DNA from: Sapria himalayana
Taxonomy: Eukaryota; Streptophyta; Magnoliopsida; Malpighiales; Rafflesiaceae
Length of the DNA stretch: 64,000 bases
Reading direction: 5' to 3'
Assembly (NCBI GenBank): GCA_029783825.1
Contig: JAREIK010017107.1
Coordinates: forward strand, 31,462 to 95,461
Shown: one piece after another, positions 29,601-41,981 of the stretch
How the letters are laid out: each line of letters begins with the position of its first letter
Numbering within the stretch: the stretch's first letter is position 1
The notes under the pieces: model-generated
Told to the model about the DNA's origin: nothing
Databases searched by the model: none
Seen by the model: the letters and a program-made list of their open reading frames with translations, nothing else
Translations under genes and position numbers: made by a program

Positions 29601-30839
29601 AATAATTATATATAATATAAATTCAATATAATCAATTTTATTGATAGATAATTATAATAAATTAAAAAAAATAAATTAAAAATATATAATGATTTAGATT
29701 CATATTACTTAAAATATAATATGAAAACCTAAAATGATTCAATAGCAAATGAAAATATATTACCAAATAATAATTATTTGTTTTGAAATTTTTTTTTCTT
29801 TTAAAAAGTTTATCTATATTTTTTTGATGAAAAATAATTTATATAAATTATATCTATCTAACTCATAATTTATTTTGTAATTAATATTTATATAAAAATA
29901 AACAAATAAATAATTAAAATGATTATTTTAAATTATAATGAAAACAACAATATTGAGATTTATTATTTATTATTTAGGGTATACTGGTTTAATTTAAATT
30001 GGATCTCTATCACTGATAATTTAATTTGTAATTAATATTTCTATAAAAATAAACAGATAAATAATTAAAATAAAAATTAAAAATTATACTGAATACAAAT
30101 TTAAATGATATTTATGATTTATTATTAATGTATACCATTTTAATGATTTAAGTATTTAGAGGTTTTGTCATTTAGGAGTTTAGTGATTTATGTTTTTAGG
30201 CACTTCGTGGTTTATATGTATTATTTAGACAATAAAATAACAAAAAAAATTTTGTAATTTTTTCTCATTTTCATAGGTTATAACCTTTGAAAATATAATA
30301 ATATTCAAATTTTTTGAAATGTGAATACAATCTTTAGTTATATTAATATTAATAATTATATATCATATAAATTCAATATAAACAATTTTATAGATAGATT
30401 TATTAATAATGATCAAAAATTCAATTAATAAACTATTAATAATAAGATAGAGATTAATTAATAAACTATTGATAGATATTATAGTTATCATTTATTATAT
30501 ATATTATATAGGTTTAATGCTTTATGTATTTAGGGGGTTTTAGGGTTTAGGAGTCTATATATTTAAAGCTTTAGGTATTTAGTTGTTTATAAGTTTTATT
30601 AAAATAATAAAATTATCAAAAAATTATTTTTGTTATTTTTTATCATTTTTGAAAGTTATAACCTTTGAAAATATAATTATTTTTAAATATTTTTTCAAAT
30701 GTAAATATAATATTTAGCTATAATAATCTTAATAATTATAAAACATTAAAATTTGATATAAGTAATTTTATTGATAGATATTATAATAATGATCAAAAAA
30801 TAAATTAATAAAATATTATGAATAAGATTGATAGCAATT

Positions 30840-30860
30840 AAAATATTTAGCTATAACCTT
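30840..30860. other. Polarity switch 2 (inverted to forward)
   Basis: Inverted type-D satellite ends in GATAGCAATTAAAATAT. The sequence then continues TTAGCTATAACCTTCAAAAT, entering forward polarity at a half-dyad, followed by forward blocks (AAACCACTAAATGCC at about 30922). No insert and no long palindrome is seen at the join. This is also where the regular HOR stops and ~600-bp monomers begin. Confidence 0.7.
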
Positions 30861-33783
30861 CAAAATTTAAAAAAATAATAAAAATAAATTTTTTGTTATA
30901 TCATTGCTTAAATAAAACTTATAAACCACTAAATGCCTAAATACTTAAACCTCTAAACTTCTAAACACAAAAGCCCCTAAATATATAAACCTTTAAACAC
31001 TTAAACCTTAAATATAATTTAAATAACTTATTAAAATATTAATTACAAAATAAATTATGAGTGATACAAATATAATTTAAATAATTTATTTTTCATCAAA
31101 AAAAATATAAGCTTATAAAAAGAAGCAAAAACTAAAAAAAAATTATTATTAGGTAATAAATTTTACTTGGATTTTGAATATTTTTATGTTTTGAAATGTT
31201 ATTTTAATTTATATCTATCATATTAATAATAGCATATTAATTTATTTTTTGATAATTGATATCATATCTATCAATAAAATTGTTTATATTTAGTTTATTA
31301 TATATATAATTATAATGATTATTATTACTAAATATTGTATTCACATTTTTAAAAACTTTTAAAAATATTATATTTTCAAAGGTATAACCTTTGAAAATGT
31401 GAAGAAATATCAAAAATAATTTTTTTGTTATTTCATTGTTTAAATAAATCTATAAACCACTAAATGCCTACAAACATAAATTGCTAAAGTCATAAACCGA
31501 AAAACCTCTAAATACTTAAAATATTAAACTGGTATACATTAATAATAATTCTTAAATCTCAATTTATTTTTTATTTAGTATAATTTTAAATTTTTATTTT
31601 AAATATTTATCAGTTTATTTTTATAGAAATATTTATTACAAAATAAATTATTAGTGAGACAGATCTAATTTAAATTAGACTGGTATACCCAAAATAATAA
31701 AGAATAAATCTCAATATTATTTTTTTCATTATAATTTTAAATATTCATTTTAATTATTTATTTGTTTATTTTTATATAAATATTAATTAAAAAATAAATT
31801 ATGAGTTAGACAAACATAGTTTATATAAATTAATTTTCATCAAAAAATATGGATAAATTTTTTAAAAGAAAAAAAAATTTCAAAACAACAAATTATTATA
31901 TAGTAATATATTCATGATTACTATCTTATTAAAAATAAATTAATAATAGATATCTATTAATAATAAACTTTTTAATAATATTATTAATAATATTATTAAT
32001 AAGATATTAATAATAAATTAATAATATTATGTATTAATAATATATTCAAGATTATTATATAGTAATATATTCATGATTATTATCTTATTAATTAACTTTT
32101 TAAAAATAAATTAATTAAAAAATTTTCATGATTTCTTCTGAATCATTTTAGGTTTTTTTATTATATTTTAATTGATATCTATCTTATTAATAATATATTA
32201 TTAATTTATTTTTTGATCATTTTTAGAATTTATATCAATAATATTGTTTATATTGAATTTATATGATATATAAATATAATGATTATTATAACTAAATATT
32301 GAATTAATATTTGAAAAAATTCAAAAATTATTATATTTTATAATGTTATAACCTTTGAAAATATTAAAAAATAATAAAAATAAATATTTTGTTATTTTAA
32401 TTGTTAAATAAAACCTATAAACCACTAAATGCATACACAGTAAAATCAGTAAACTTTTAAGGACGGTAATGCCTAAATACATAAACCATTAAACTGATAT
32501 ATACTACCTAATAATTAAGAAATCTAATTTTTATTTCAATTTATTATTATTTTAAATATTCACTTTAATTATTTATAAGTTTATTTTATATAAATATTTA
32601 TTACAAAATAAATTATGAGTGCGACAAATATAATTTAAATAATTTATTTTTTATCAAAAAATATATATACGCTTATAAAAGAAGTAAAATTTTAAAAATT
32701 TAAAATTATTATCTAGTAATATATTTTACTTTAATTTTGAATCAATTTGGGTTTTGTAAATATTTTTTAATTAATATCTATCTTTTTATTAATAGTTTAT
32801 TAATTTAATTTTTGATCAATATTATATTATCTATCAATAAAATTGTTTATATTGAATTTATATGATATATAATTATTAATATTATTAAAACTAAATATTG
32901 TATTCACATTTCAAAAAATTGTAGATATTATTATATTTTCAAATGTTATAACCTATGAAAATGAAAACAAATTATAGAAAATTATTTTGTTATTTTAATT
33001 TTTTATATAAAACCTATAACCACTAAAAGCCTAATAACATAAATCGCTAAACTCCTAACGACAAAACCTCTAAATACTTAAACTATTAAACTAGTATACA
33101 TTAATAATAAATCTTCAATCTCATTTTAATTTATATTCAGTATAATTTTAAATTTTTATTTTAATTATTTATCAGTTTATTTTTATAGAAATATTAATTA
33201 CGAAATAAATTATTAGTTAGACGGATCTAATTTAAATTAAACTGGTATCCCTAAATAATAAATAATAAATAATAAATCTCATTTTTTTTCATTATTTTTT
33301 TAAATATTCATTTTAATTATTTATTTGTTTATTTATATATAAATATTAATTACAAAGTAAATTATGAGTTAAACAAATAAAATTTATATAAATTATTTTT
33401 CATTAAAAAAATATAGATAAAATTATTAAAAGAATAAAAAATTCAAAAACAAAAAATTATTATTTAGTAATATATTTTTCTTTGCTTATGAATCATTTTA
33501 AGTTTTGTAATTGTATTTTAATTAATATCTATCTTATTATTAATGGATTATTAATTTATTTTTTGATTATTATTAGAATATTTATCATTAAAATTGTTTA
33601 TATTGAATTTATATAATATATTAATATAATGATTAGTATAACTAAATCTTGTATTCACATTTGAAAAAAATTTATAAATTATTATATTTTCAAAGGTTTT
33701 AACCTTTGAAAATATCAAAAAATAAAAAAAATAATTTCTTTGTTATTTTATTTTTTAAATAAGACCTATAAACCACTCATTGC
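30846..33783 (+). repeat. Satellite array 3a, forward polarity, monomeric
   Basis: Forward satellite with dyads near 31384, 32345, 32943 and 33697. Spacings are about 600 and 750, plus one of 961 that contains an extra A+T-rich segment at 31892-32090. The A-D-C-B order of the HOR is not maintained. No genes are seen. Confidence 0.88.
31892..32090 (+). repeat. Local expansion between two 40-nt direct repeats
   Basis: A 40-nt segment (31892-31931, containing TATAGTAATATATTCATGATT) recurs at 32051-32090 with one visible difference. The 119 nt between them is very low complexity, built from TTAATAATATTATTAATAA words. It interrupts the monomer where TTTTGCTTTGATTCTGAATC is expected and lengthens this monomer by about 200 bp. 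Confidence 0.75.
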
Positions 33784-34593
33784 TAGGGGTGCTCATGGGA
33801 TGGAATGGGATGGGGATTACAAATCTCTAGTCCCTTCCCACAATTCGTAGATTTTTTTTTGAAGATCCAGACCCGTCCCAAAGGTTGAAAATATCTGGAC
33901 GGGACGGGACGGAGATCGGATATTTTGGGTAGGATAAAATGGTTCTGGGATGGAATGGATTTCAGACATTTTTTTAATTTATTTTTTTCAAATAGGTCAT
34001 GTTAGTTCAAGTAAAAATCTTTTGTTGTACCATTTATCATTCCTTAGTTATTTATCTTTCAAACTCAAATTGGGGCAATTTGGTTTTGTCAAATAGGCTG
34101 AATACTGCAAACGAGTTCCATTACCTTGTCAAAAGCTTTTATGTGCAGAAAAGCATAGAAATGTTCGATAGAATCGGACCGAGTTGTGTGCTTAATTTGT
34201 TTCTTTGTTTTTTCACAAGTGGCTTTGTTTAGCCGAGTGAAAGTTAACCATAATAGAAATACTACATTTTTTAAACAATTACTTAAAATATTAAGGAATA
34301 GCTAAAGATGACCACGAACATTGGTAGCATCAATTACTACTAGTAATTGGTAAATTTAGGCAGCTTAATATAAAAAAAAATAACACTAATAACAACCATG
34401 ATAATAATCATTTCAAAGGTCCACCCCAGAAAAGTAACGAAAATCCAAACCCAATTAATTATCTCTTCTACAAATCCTCTCTTTTCTTCCTCCACTGTAA
34501 AAGGACAACCAAAGATGAAAATGTGTTAATCATGTAGACAAAAATTTCTAAGATGAAAGAGTAATAAAAAAACAAAATATTGCCTTATAAAAT

Positions 34594-36885
34594 TTAATAC
34601 ACCCATTCCAAATTTAGTTGGCCAACTATAGTTGGAAGTATATTTGGATCTTGTGACCCCTCTGAAAATTGTGATTGAACAATATTTTTATTAAATTGAA
34701 TGAATAAAATAAGTAAAAGTGAAATTAAAATTTACAAGATTTGTATACTAACCTGATTCATTATCATCAAGGTTTAGAACTAATTCTTCAATTTCAATAG
34801 GTTTGTTTGATCTTCTCAACCAATCTTGTAGACATATGAGAACTTCAGCTGTAATAGGTGTTAAAGAACTCCTAAATTTATCTAAAGTTCTTTCCCTAGT
34901 GCTAAATTTAGATTCGTAGGCCACAGTAGATGCTTGGATAGCAAATACATCCCTTGCTACATTTGCCAAAGAAGGATACCTAACCTCATTTACCTTCCAC
35001 CAGTTTAGAAGATCAAAATCAATTCTATTTTTTTCAAGTTTGTTCTCCAAGTACCTATCCAACTCTTCCAAAGCTGCAACTTCTTGTTCTTTCTCCAATT
35101 CAACAAAAAAATCATCAACATAAGTATTAGCACCATCAAAGAAATCATCATTTTTCTTCAACACAGTAGAAGAGAAATCATCTTCTTTTGATTCATCTTC
35201 ATTTAAATCTTTACAATCATCCATCATCTCATTTAAAGCATTTATAACATTTTTCACCAAATTTTTAGCCAATTCCTCTCCATAATGCTAAGTGTACTTA
35301 ACCCTGAGATATTTGAGCTTAAATCTAGGATCCAACACTATTGCTACAAAAAGCATTATATTTGTTGACAGAAGAGAACTACAATATTTGTTGAATTTAT
35401 GCCTCATTTTAATACCCATTTCAGACACCATTGTATCTCTACTATTTTCACAACGCTCAATTTTTTTCAAAATTCAAATAATCTCGGGAAAATAAACACT
35501 AGAGGTAGAATAAAATGAGCCAGAAAATTTAAAAGTTACCTCATACAAAGTTTTCAAGAAATGAGCCAAAATTTTGGCATTTGTTCAGTCTCTCTCAGTT
35601 GAAACGTTTGAACCAAACTCCTTCAAAAACCTTTTGTCTTTGTCCTCCAACTTATCAAATTCTTTTTGATATTTTATATCAGTTTGTAGCATCAAATAAG
35701 TTGAATTCCATCTTGTAGGACAATATAATTGCAATGATGATCCATATGTCAAGTTTGCTTCATCAACACATAACTTAAACATATCTAATCTTTTATGACT
35801 GCTCCTCACATATTTCATCACACCTCTAATTTTTTGAATAGCACCCTCAACTACTGCAATGCCAGCTCTGACAATTAAGTTTAAGATATGAGCACAACAT
35901 CTCATATGAAAATGCTTGCCTCTCAAAGGTACAACACTTTTCTTCACAAGCCTTTTTTTCAATTGTTCAACGACAACATCATTATTTGATGCATTGTCAT
36001 TAGTAATACACATCAACTTTCTCAAACCCCATTTATTCATGCAAAACACAATAGCATTTCTAATATTTACTCCAGAATGACTTTTAATTACACAAAAGTT
36101 TAAAAGCCTTTTATGTATATTCCATTGAGAATCAATGAAATGAACAGTCAAACATATATAAGATAAATTTTGAATGCTAGTCCAAGTGTCGGTAGTCAAT
36201 GAAACTCTACAACAATGAGATGATATTCTATCAAATAATTTCTTCTTTTCCTTCACAAACAAAGAAAAACAATCCCTCAGTATAGAGTGCTGAGATGGAA
36301 TTTTAAATTGAGGCACACTAACTACAAAAAACTCCTTAAACTCATACCTCTCAACAAAACAAAAAGGCAATTCACCTTTTAGGATCAGTTTCACCAAAGC
36401 CTCCCTAACTAGTTGTTGATCAAATTTCCAACAAGTTAATTTGTTATCCTCTGAACAAGTACCTTTAGTGAAACTCAACAAAGATTGTGACTTGTCTCTA
36501 CATTTGTGAGCTTCTATTAATTTTTATTGTATCGAAATTTTTTACAAGTCTCTCTCAAGTATTTCCATAAACCCGAAGTACCTTGATCACTTTTTGCCAA
36601 ATATTTTTTCTTACGCCATATACAAGCTGCCCTACAAGTTTCATTTCCCTCTGAATCAACTAATATCTCATAAGTTTCCCAAATAGCAGACTTATACTTT
36701 TTATGAGCATGAGGTTCAGATGTACCTTGACTTTCTTTTACAATCGGAATTGAAGAACCTGTCGTAACAATATGAGGGTTCGTGAAAGGATGATGATTGG
36801 ATTTACCAGTACTTTGATCATTTGAGATGTGATCATCTTCAATTTATTTTATTTTTTGTTTACCACTAGATTGTGCCATCTGCAT
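34594..36885 (-). pseudogene. hAT transposase pseudogene (RICESLEEPER-like: BED finger, DDE core, dimerisation region)
   Basis: Would cut and paste hAT-A in the nucleus. From an ATG at 36885 or 36879, the order is: a degraded BED finger (about 36690-36520), the transposase core, then the C-terminal dimerisation region. The finger keeps RAAC and GTSGLWKYLRETC but lacks one Cys of the pair (Arg) and the expected His (Tyr). The core keeps TDTWTS (Asp codon 36188-36190), TNDNASNN (Asp 35996-35998), HMRCCAHILNLIV and CPTRWNSTYLML. The C-terminal part keeps AYESKFST (Glu 34913-34915), so the D-D-E triad survives. Breaks: TAA at 36844-36846, a one-base frameshift near 36517, TGA at 35585-35587, TGA at 35474-35476, TAG at 35288-35290. 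A plausible 91-nt intron (34662-34752, GTTAGT...TTTTCAG) joins a last exon ending in TAA at 34594-34596. The breaks show it is dead. Family membership follows from these motifs; close relatives were not searched. Confidence 0.9.
34662..34752 (-). other. Predicted terminal intron of the hAT-A transposase
   Basis: On the minus strand a donor (CAG|GTTAGT) and an acceptor (AATTTTCAG|AGGGG) bracket 91 A+T-rich nucleotides. Splicing keeps the frame and adds a short exon that encodes EGSQDPNILPT and ends in TAA. Without splicing the frame stops at once (TAG at 34748-34750). Both readings are possible. The good splice signals and the loss of exactly this region in copy 2 make the intron plausible. 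Confidence 0.5.
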
Positions 36886-37256
36886 TGCCATTCATTATTA
36901 TGATATGTCAAGCATAAATACATATAAATATTTCAAACAAGCAAGCTCTACAAAACTGACTGTAACACATTCAGCCCACTCATTCGGCCCAACCACAACA
37001 CCACAATCAATACTCAACAAAATTGACTGAGACACAAGATAATAATAATTAATCACTCAATTCTCGTCAGAAAAACAAACCAAAAGGCTGGTGGCACCTA
37101 AGACATGGTCGAGGCAACCAAAATTGTGACGGACAAGTGCTGGATCTAACTGAACATGGCTGGAACGGCGTGAGGTGGCCTGGAACTCGTCGGAAAAGCA
37201 ATAGGTGCGTAGGAATTGGATGGGCAGTAGTGGAATTGGTGGCATCTTCATGTTAA

Positions 37257-37280
37257 ATATATATATATATATATATATAT
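37257..37280. repeat. (AT)12 microsatellite
   Basis: Uninterrupted AT dinucleotide run in the 5' arm of hAT-A, between the upstream region of the transposase and the right subterminal GGGACGGG region. Confidence 0.95.
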
Positions 37281-37360
37281 TCCTAGTTCTAGTATTAGTT
37301 TTTTAGGACGGGACTGGTTTTCGAGATGGATATTGCTTAAGATTTGTAACCGTCCCAAAA

Positions 37361-40300
37361 TAATAAATAATAGATAATAAATTTAATTTTTTTTCATTAT
37401 AATTTTAAATATTCATTTTAATTATTTATTTGTATATTTATATATAAATATTAATTACAAAATAAATTGAGTTAGACAAATATAATTTAGATAAATTATT
37501 TTTCATCAAAAAATTATATATAAACTTTTTAAAAGAAAAAAAAATTTTTAAGCAAAATATTATTATATAGTAATATATTTTGCTTTACTTCTGAATCATT
37601 TTAGGTTTTGTAATTATATTTTAATTGATATCTTTCTTATTAATAATAGATTATTAATTTATTTTTTGATCATTATTAGAATATTTATCAATAAAATTAT
37701 TTATATTGAATTTATATGACATATAAATATAATGATTATTATAACTAAATATCATATTCACAATTAAAAAAAATTTAAAAATTATTATATTTTCAAAGGT
37801 TATAACCTTTGAAGAAATCAAAAAATAATAAAAATAAATTTTTTATTATTTTATTTTTTTAATAAAACCTATAAACCACAAAATGCATACACAGTTAAAT
37901 CAGTAAACTCTAAACCTTTTAATGCCTAAATACATAAATCATAAAACCACTATATACTACTTAATAATTAATAAATCTAATTTTTATTTCTATTTATTAT
38001 AATTTTAAATATTTATTTTAATTATTAATTAGTTTATTTTTATAGAAATATTTATTACAAATTAAATTATGAGAATGACATATATATTTTAATTAATTTA
38101 ATTTTAATCAAAAAAAATATATGCTTATAAATGAAGTAAAATTTAAAAATTAAAAATTATTATCCAGTATTATATTTTACTTTAATTTTGAATCAATTTG
38201 GGTTTTGTAAATATTTTTTAATTAATATCAATCTTTTTATTAATAGTTTAATAATTTAAATTTGATCATTATTATATTATCTATCAATAAAATTATTAAT
38301 ATTAATTTATATGATATATAATTATTAATATTATTATAAATAAATATTGTATTCACATTTCAAAAAATTTTAAATATTATTATATTTTCAAACGTTATAA
38401 CCTATGAAAATGAGAAAAAATTACAAATTTTTTTTTATTATTTTATGTTTTAAATAAAACCTATAAACCACTAAATGCCTAAAAACATAAATTTCTAAAC
38501 TCCTAAATGACAAAACCTTTAAATACTTAAACTATTAAACATGTGCACATTAATAAAAAATCATAAATCTCAAATTAATTTTTATTAAGTATAATTTTAA
38601 ATTTTTATTTTAATTATTTATCAGTTTATTTTTATAGAAATAATAATTAAAAAATAAATTACTAGTGAGACATATCTAATTTAAATAATTTATCTTTCAT
38701 CAAAAAAAATATATATCCTTATAAAAAGAGGCAAAATTTTAAAAACAAAAATTAATTATTTAGTAATATATTTTATTTTTATTTTGAATCATTTTAGATT
38801 TTGCAATTATATTTTAATTTATATCATTCTTATTTATAATAGTTCATTAATTTTTTATTGATAATTATTATAATATCTATTAATAAAATTATTTATATTG
38901 AGTTTACATTATATATATTTATTAAGATTATTATTACTGAATATTATATTAACATTTAAAAAAATTAAAAATTATTATAATTTCAAAGGTTATAACATTC
39001 AAAAATTAAAAAAATCAAAAATTTAATTTTTTATTTTTTCTTTCTTTAAATAAAAACTATAAATCACTAAAGGCCTCAACACTTAAATCACAAAACCCCA
39101 AAACACCTAAATACGTAAACCATTAAACTAGTATATCCTGAATAATAAATTAAAAATAAATTATAAGGAAGACAAATATAATTTAAATAATTTACTTTTA
39201 ATAACAAAAAATATAAACTTATAAAAAGAATCAAAACATCAAAGAAAGTATTATTTTGTAATATATTTTACTTTGATTTTTGAATAAATTTATGTTTTGC
39301 AAATATATTTAAAATAATATCTATCTTATTAATAATAGTTTATTAATTTATTTTTTGATCATTAATATATTATATTTCAATATAATTGTATATATTGAAT
39401 TTACATGATATATAATTATTAAGATTATCATAACTAAATATAGTATTCACATATAAAAAAAATTTAAAAATTGTTATATTTTCAAAGTTTATAACCTTCA
39501 AAAATGAGAAAAAATAACGAAGATAATTTTTTTGTTATATCATTGTTTAAATAAAACATATAAAACATTAAATGCCTAAATACATAAATATCTAAACTCC
39601 TATATCCCGAAGCCCCTAAATACTTAAAACTTTAAACTTAGAAACCTTAAATATAATTTAAATAATTTATAGAAATATTAATTACAAAATAAATTATGAG
39701 TGATACAAATATAATTTAAATAATATATTTTTCATCAAAAAAACATATAAGCTGATAAAATGATGCAAAAACTAAAAAAATTATTATTTAGTAATAAATT
39801 TTACTTTGATTTTGAATCATTTTAGGTTTTTTAATTATATTTTAATTTATATCTATCATAGTAATAATAGTTAATCAATTTATTTTTTGATAATTGATAT
39901 AATATCTTTCAATAAAATTGTTTATATCTAGTTTATATTATATATAGTTATAATATTTATTGTTACTAAATATTGTATTCACATTTTTAAAAAATTTTAA
40001 AATTATTATATTTACAAATGTTATAACCTTTGAAAATTTGAAAAAATATCAAAAATAAATTTTTTGTTATTTCATTGTTTGAATAAAACCTATAAACAAT
40101 TAAATGCCTAAATACTTAAATCAATAACTTCTAAATCTCGAAAACCCTAAATAGATAAATTTTTAAAACATGTATATCCTAAATAATAAATAATAAATCT
40201 CATTTTTATTTTTTTCATTATAATTTAAATATTCATTTTTAATTATATACTTGTTTATTTTTATATAAATATTAATTACATTATAAATTATAAGTTATAC

Positions 40301-41981
40301 AAATTAAATTTATATAAATTATTTTTCAACAAAAAAATATAGATAAACTTAATAAAAGAAGAAAAAAATAAAAAACAAAAAAATATTATATAGTAATATA
40401 TTTTGCTTTGTTTCTGAATCATTTTAGGTTTTGTAATTATATTTTAATTGATATCTAACTTATTAATAATAGATTATTAATTTATTTTTTGATCATTATT
40501 AGAATATTTATTAATAAAATGTTTATATTGAATTTATATGATATTTAAATTTAATAATTATTATAACTAAATATTGTATTCACTTTTGAAAAAAGTTTTA
40601 AAATTTTTATATTTTCAAAGATTATAACCTTTGAACATGTATAAAAATAAAAAAATATTTTTTTTTGTTATTTCATTGTTTAAATAAAACCTATAAATTA
40701 CTAAATGCCTAAACACTTAAATCACTAAACTACAAAATTTCGATACCCCTATATAGATAATTCTTTAAACCGGTATACCCTAAATAATAATTAATAAATC
40801 TCATTTTTATTTGTTTTCATTATAATTTTAAAAATTCATTTTGATTGTTAAGTTTTTTATTTATATAATATAATAATTATAAAATAAATTATGAGTTAAA
40901 AATATAATTTATAAAAATTATTTTTCATCAAAAAATTGATAAGATTATAAAAAGAATAAAAATTTTTAAAAAATAATTATTATTAAGTAATATATTTTGC
41001 TTTGTTTTTGAATCATTTTAGGTTTTGATATTATATTTTAAGTAATATCAATCTTATTCATAATAGATTTTTAATTTATTTTTTTATAATTATTAGAATA
41101 TCTATCAATAAAATTGTTTATATTGAATTTATATGATATATAATTATTATGATTATTATAAATAAATATTGTATTCACTTTTGAAAAAAATTTAAAAATT
41201 ATTATATTTTCAAAGGTTATAATCTTTAAAAATGAGAAAGAATACAAAAAATAAATTTTTTGTTATTTATTTTTTAAATAAAATAGCTAGACCACTAAAT
41301 GTTTACTTACTTAAATCAGTAGCTCATAAAACCCGAAACACCTAAATACATAAACCTTATAACAGCTGTATACTACTTAATAAATAATAAATAATAAATC
41401 TCATTTTTATTTCTTTTTATTATAATTTTAAATATTCATTTTAATTATTTATATTTTAATTTTTTAGAAAAATTAATTACAAAATAAATTTCCAGTGAGA
41501 CAGATATTATTTATATAATTTATTATTAATCATAAAAAAATATAAGCTTATAAAAGATGAAAAATGTTAAAAATTAAATATTATTATTTAGTAATATATT
41601 TTTATTTGATTTTGAATCATTTTGTGTTATGTAAATATATTTTAATTAATATCTATAGTATTCATAATAGTTTATTAATTAAATTTTTGATCATTATTAT
41701 AATATCTATGATTAAAATTATTTATATTGAATTTATATGATATATATTTAATACGATTAATATAATTATACATGGTATTCACATTTCAAAAGATTTTAAA
41801 AATTATTTTATTTTTAAAGGTTATAACCTTTGAAAATCAAAAAAAAATCAAAAAAAAAATTTATTTTTTTATATAAATAAAACCAATATACCACTAAATG
41901 CCTAAAAACATAAATTGCTAAACTTCTAAATGACAAAACACCTAAATAATTGATCCATTAAACCGGAATACCATATATAAT
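37361..41981 (+). repeat. Satellite array 3b, forward polarity, ~600-bp monomers
   Basis: Dyads near 37799, 38394, 38991, 39487, 40019, 40619, 41218 and 41820; most spacings are 595-602, with two shorter ones (496 and 532). The telomere-like block, AAATGCC block and dyad occur once per monomer. No HOR register is visible, so this part looks like an older or less homogenised form of the same family. No genes are seen. Confidence 0.88.

Larger units (their letters stand above)
10155..30845 (-). repeat. Satellite array 2, inverted polarity, same ~2.31-kb HOR
   Basis: The same satellite read as reverse complement (GGCATTTAGTGGTTTATAGG on the + strand). Dyad cores lie near 10228, 10558, 11308, 11684, 12286, 12876, 13602, 13981, 14755, 15362, 15958, 16709, 17316, 17921, 18660, 19037, 19619, 20218, 20969, 21347, 21948, 22544, 23294, 23671, 24276, 24852, 25601, 25998, 26602, 27195, 27944, 28324, 28930, 29525, 30276 and 30654. 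Types run C-B-A-D on the + strand, which is D-A-B-C on the minus strand, so this is the same HOR inverted. The register is broken near 10520 (about 265 bp lost between C and B), 13240, 14420 and 16655. A 183-nt stretch at 15998-16180 matches the reverse complement of 3630-3812 with three differences that I can see. No genes are seen. Confidence 0.92.
33784..37360 (-). mobile_element. hAT-A copy 1: decayed hAT-superfamily transposon, right terminus lost
   Basis: The left end starts TAGGGGTGCTCATGGGATGG inside a satellite monomer, right after CATTGC. Both the sequence and the GGGACGGGACGG-rich subterminal region are typical of plant hAT elements. The transposase lies on the minus strand, so this end is its 3' side. 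The right side ends GGACGGGACTGG...GATTTGTAACCGTCCC and then meets satellite AAATAATAAAT at about 37360. GGGACGG..TTACAAATCT mirrors the left subterminal region, so the outer ~20 nt of the right inverted repeat are missing. About 85-90 bp of satellite also appear lost there, so no 8-bp target duplication can be read. The 3' arm is 33784-34593 and the 5' arm, with an (AT)12 tract, is 36886-37360. The contrast in base composition with the flanks is obvious. Confidence 0.9.

Noticed and set aside
33999..34232. A 77-codon frame in the hAT-A 3' arm that is also open in copy 2 (56905-57249)
   Set aside because: The frame runs antisense to the transposase. Between the two copies I count about 14 amino-acid-changing differences and only about two silent ones, which argues against selection on a protein.
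35292..35495. A 67-codon frame on the + strand
   Set aside because: It is antisense to the hAT-A transposase core and is a shadow of it.
37057..37251. A 64-codon minus-strand frame upstream of the hAT-A transposase
   Set aside because: No recognisable domain; it lies in the 5' arm of the transposon and is absent from copy 2, so it cannot be tested. Probably a chance frame.
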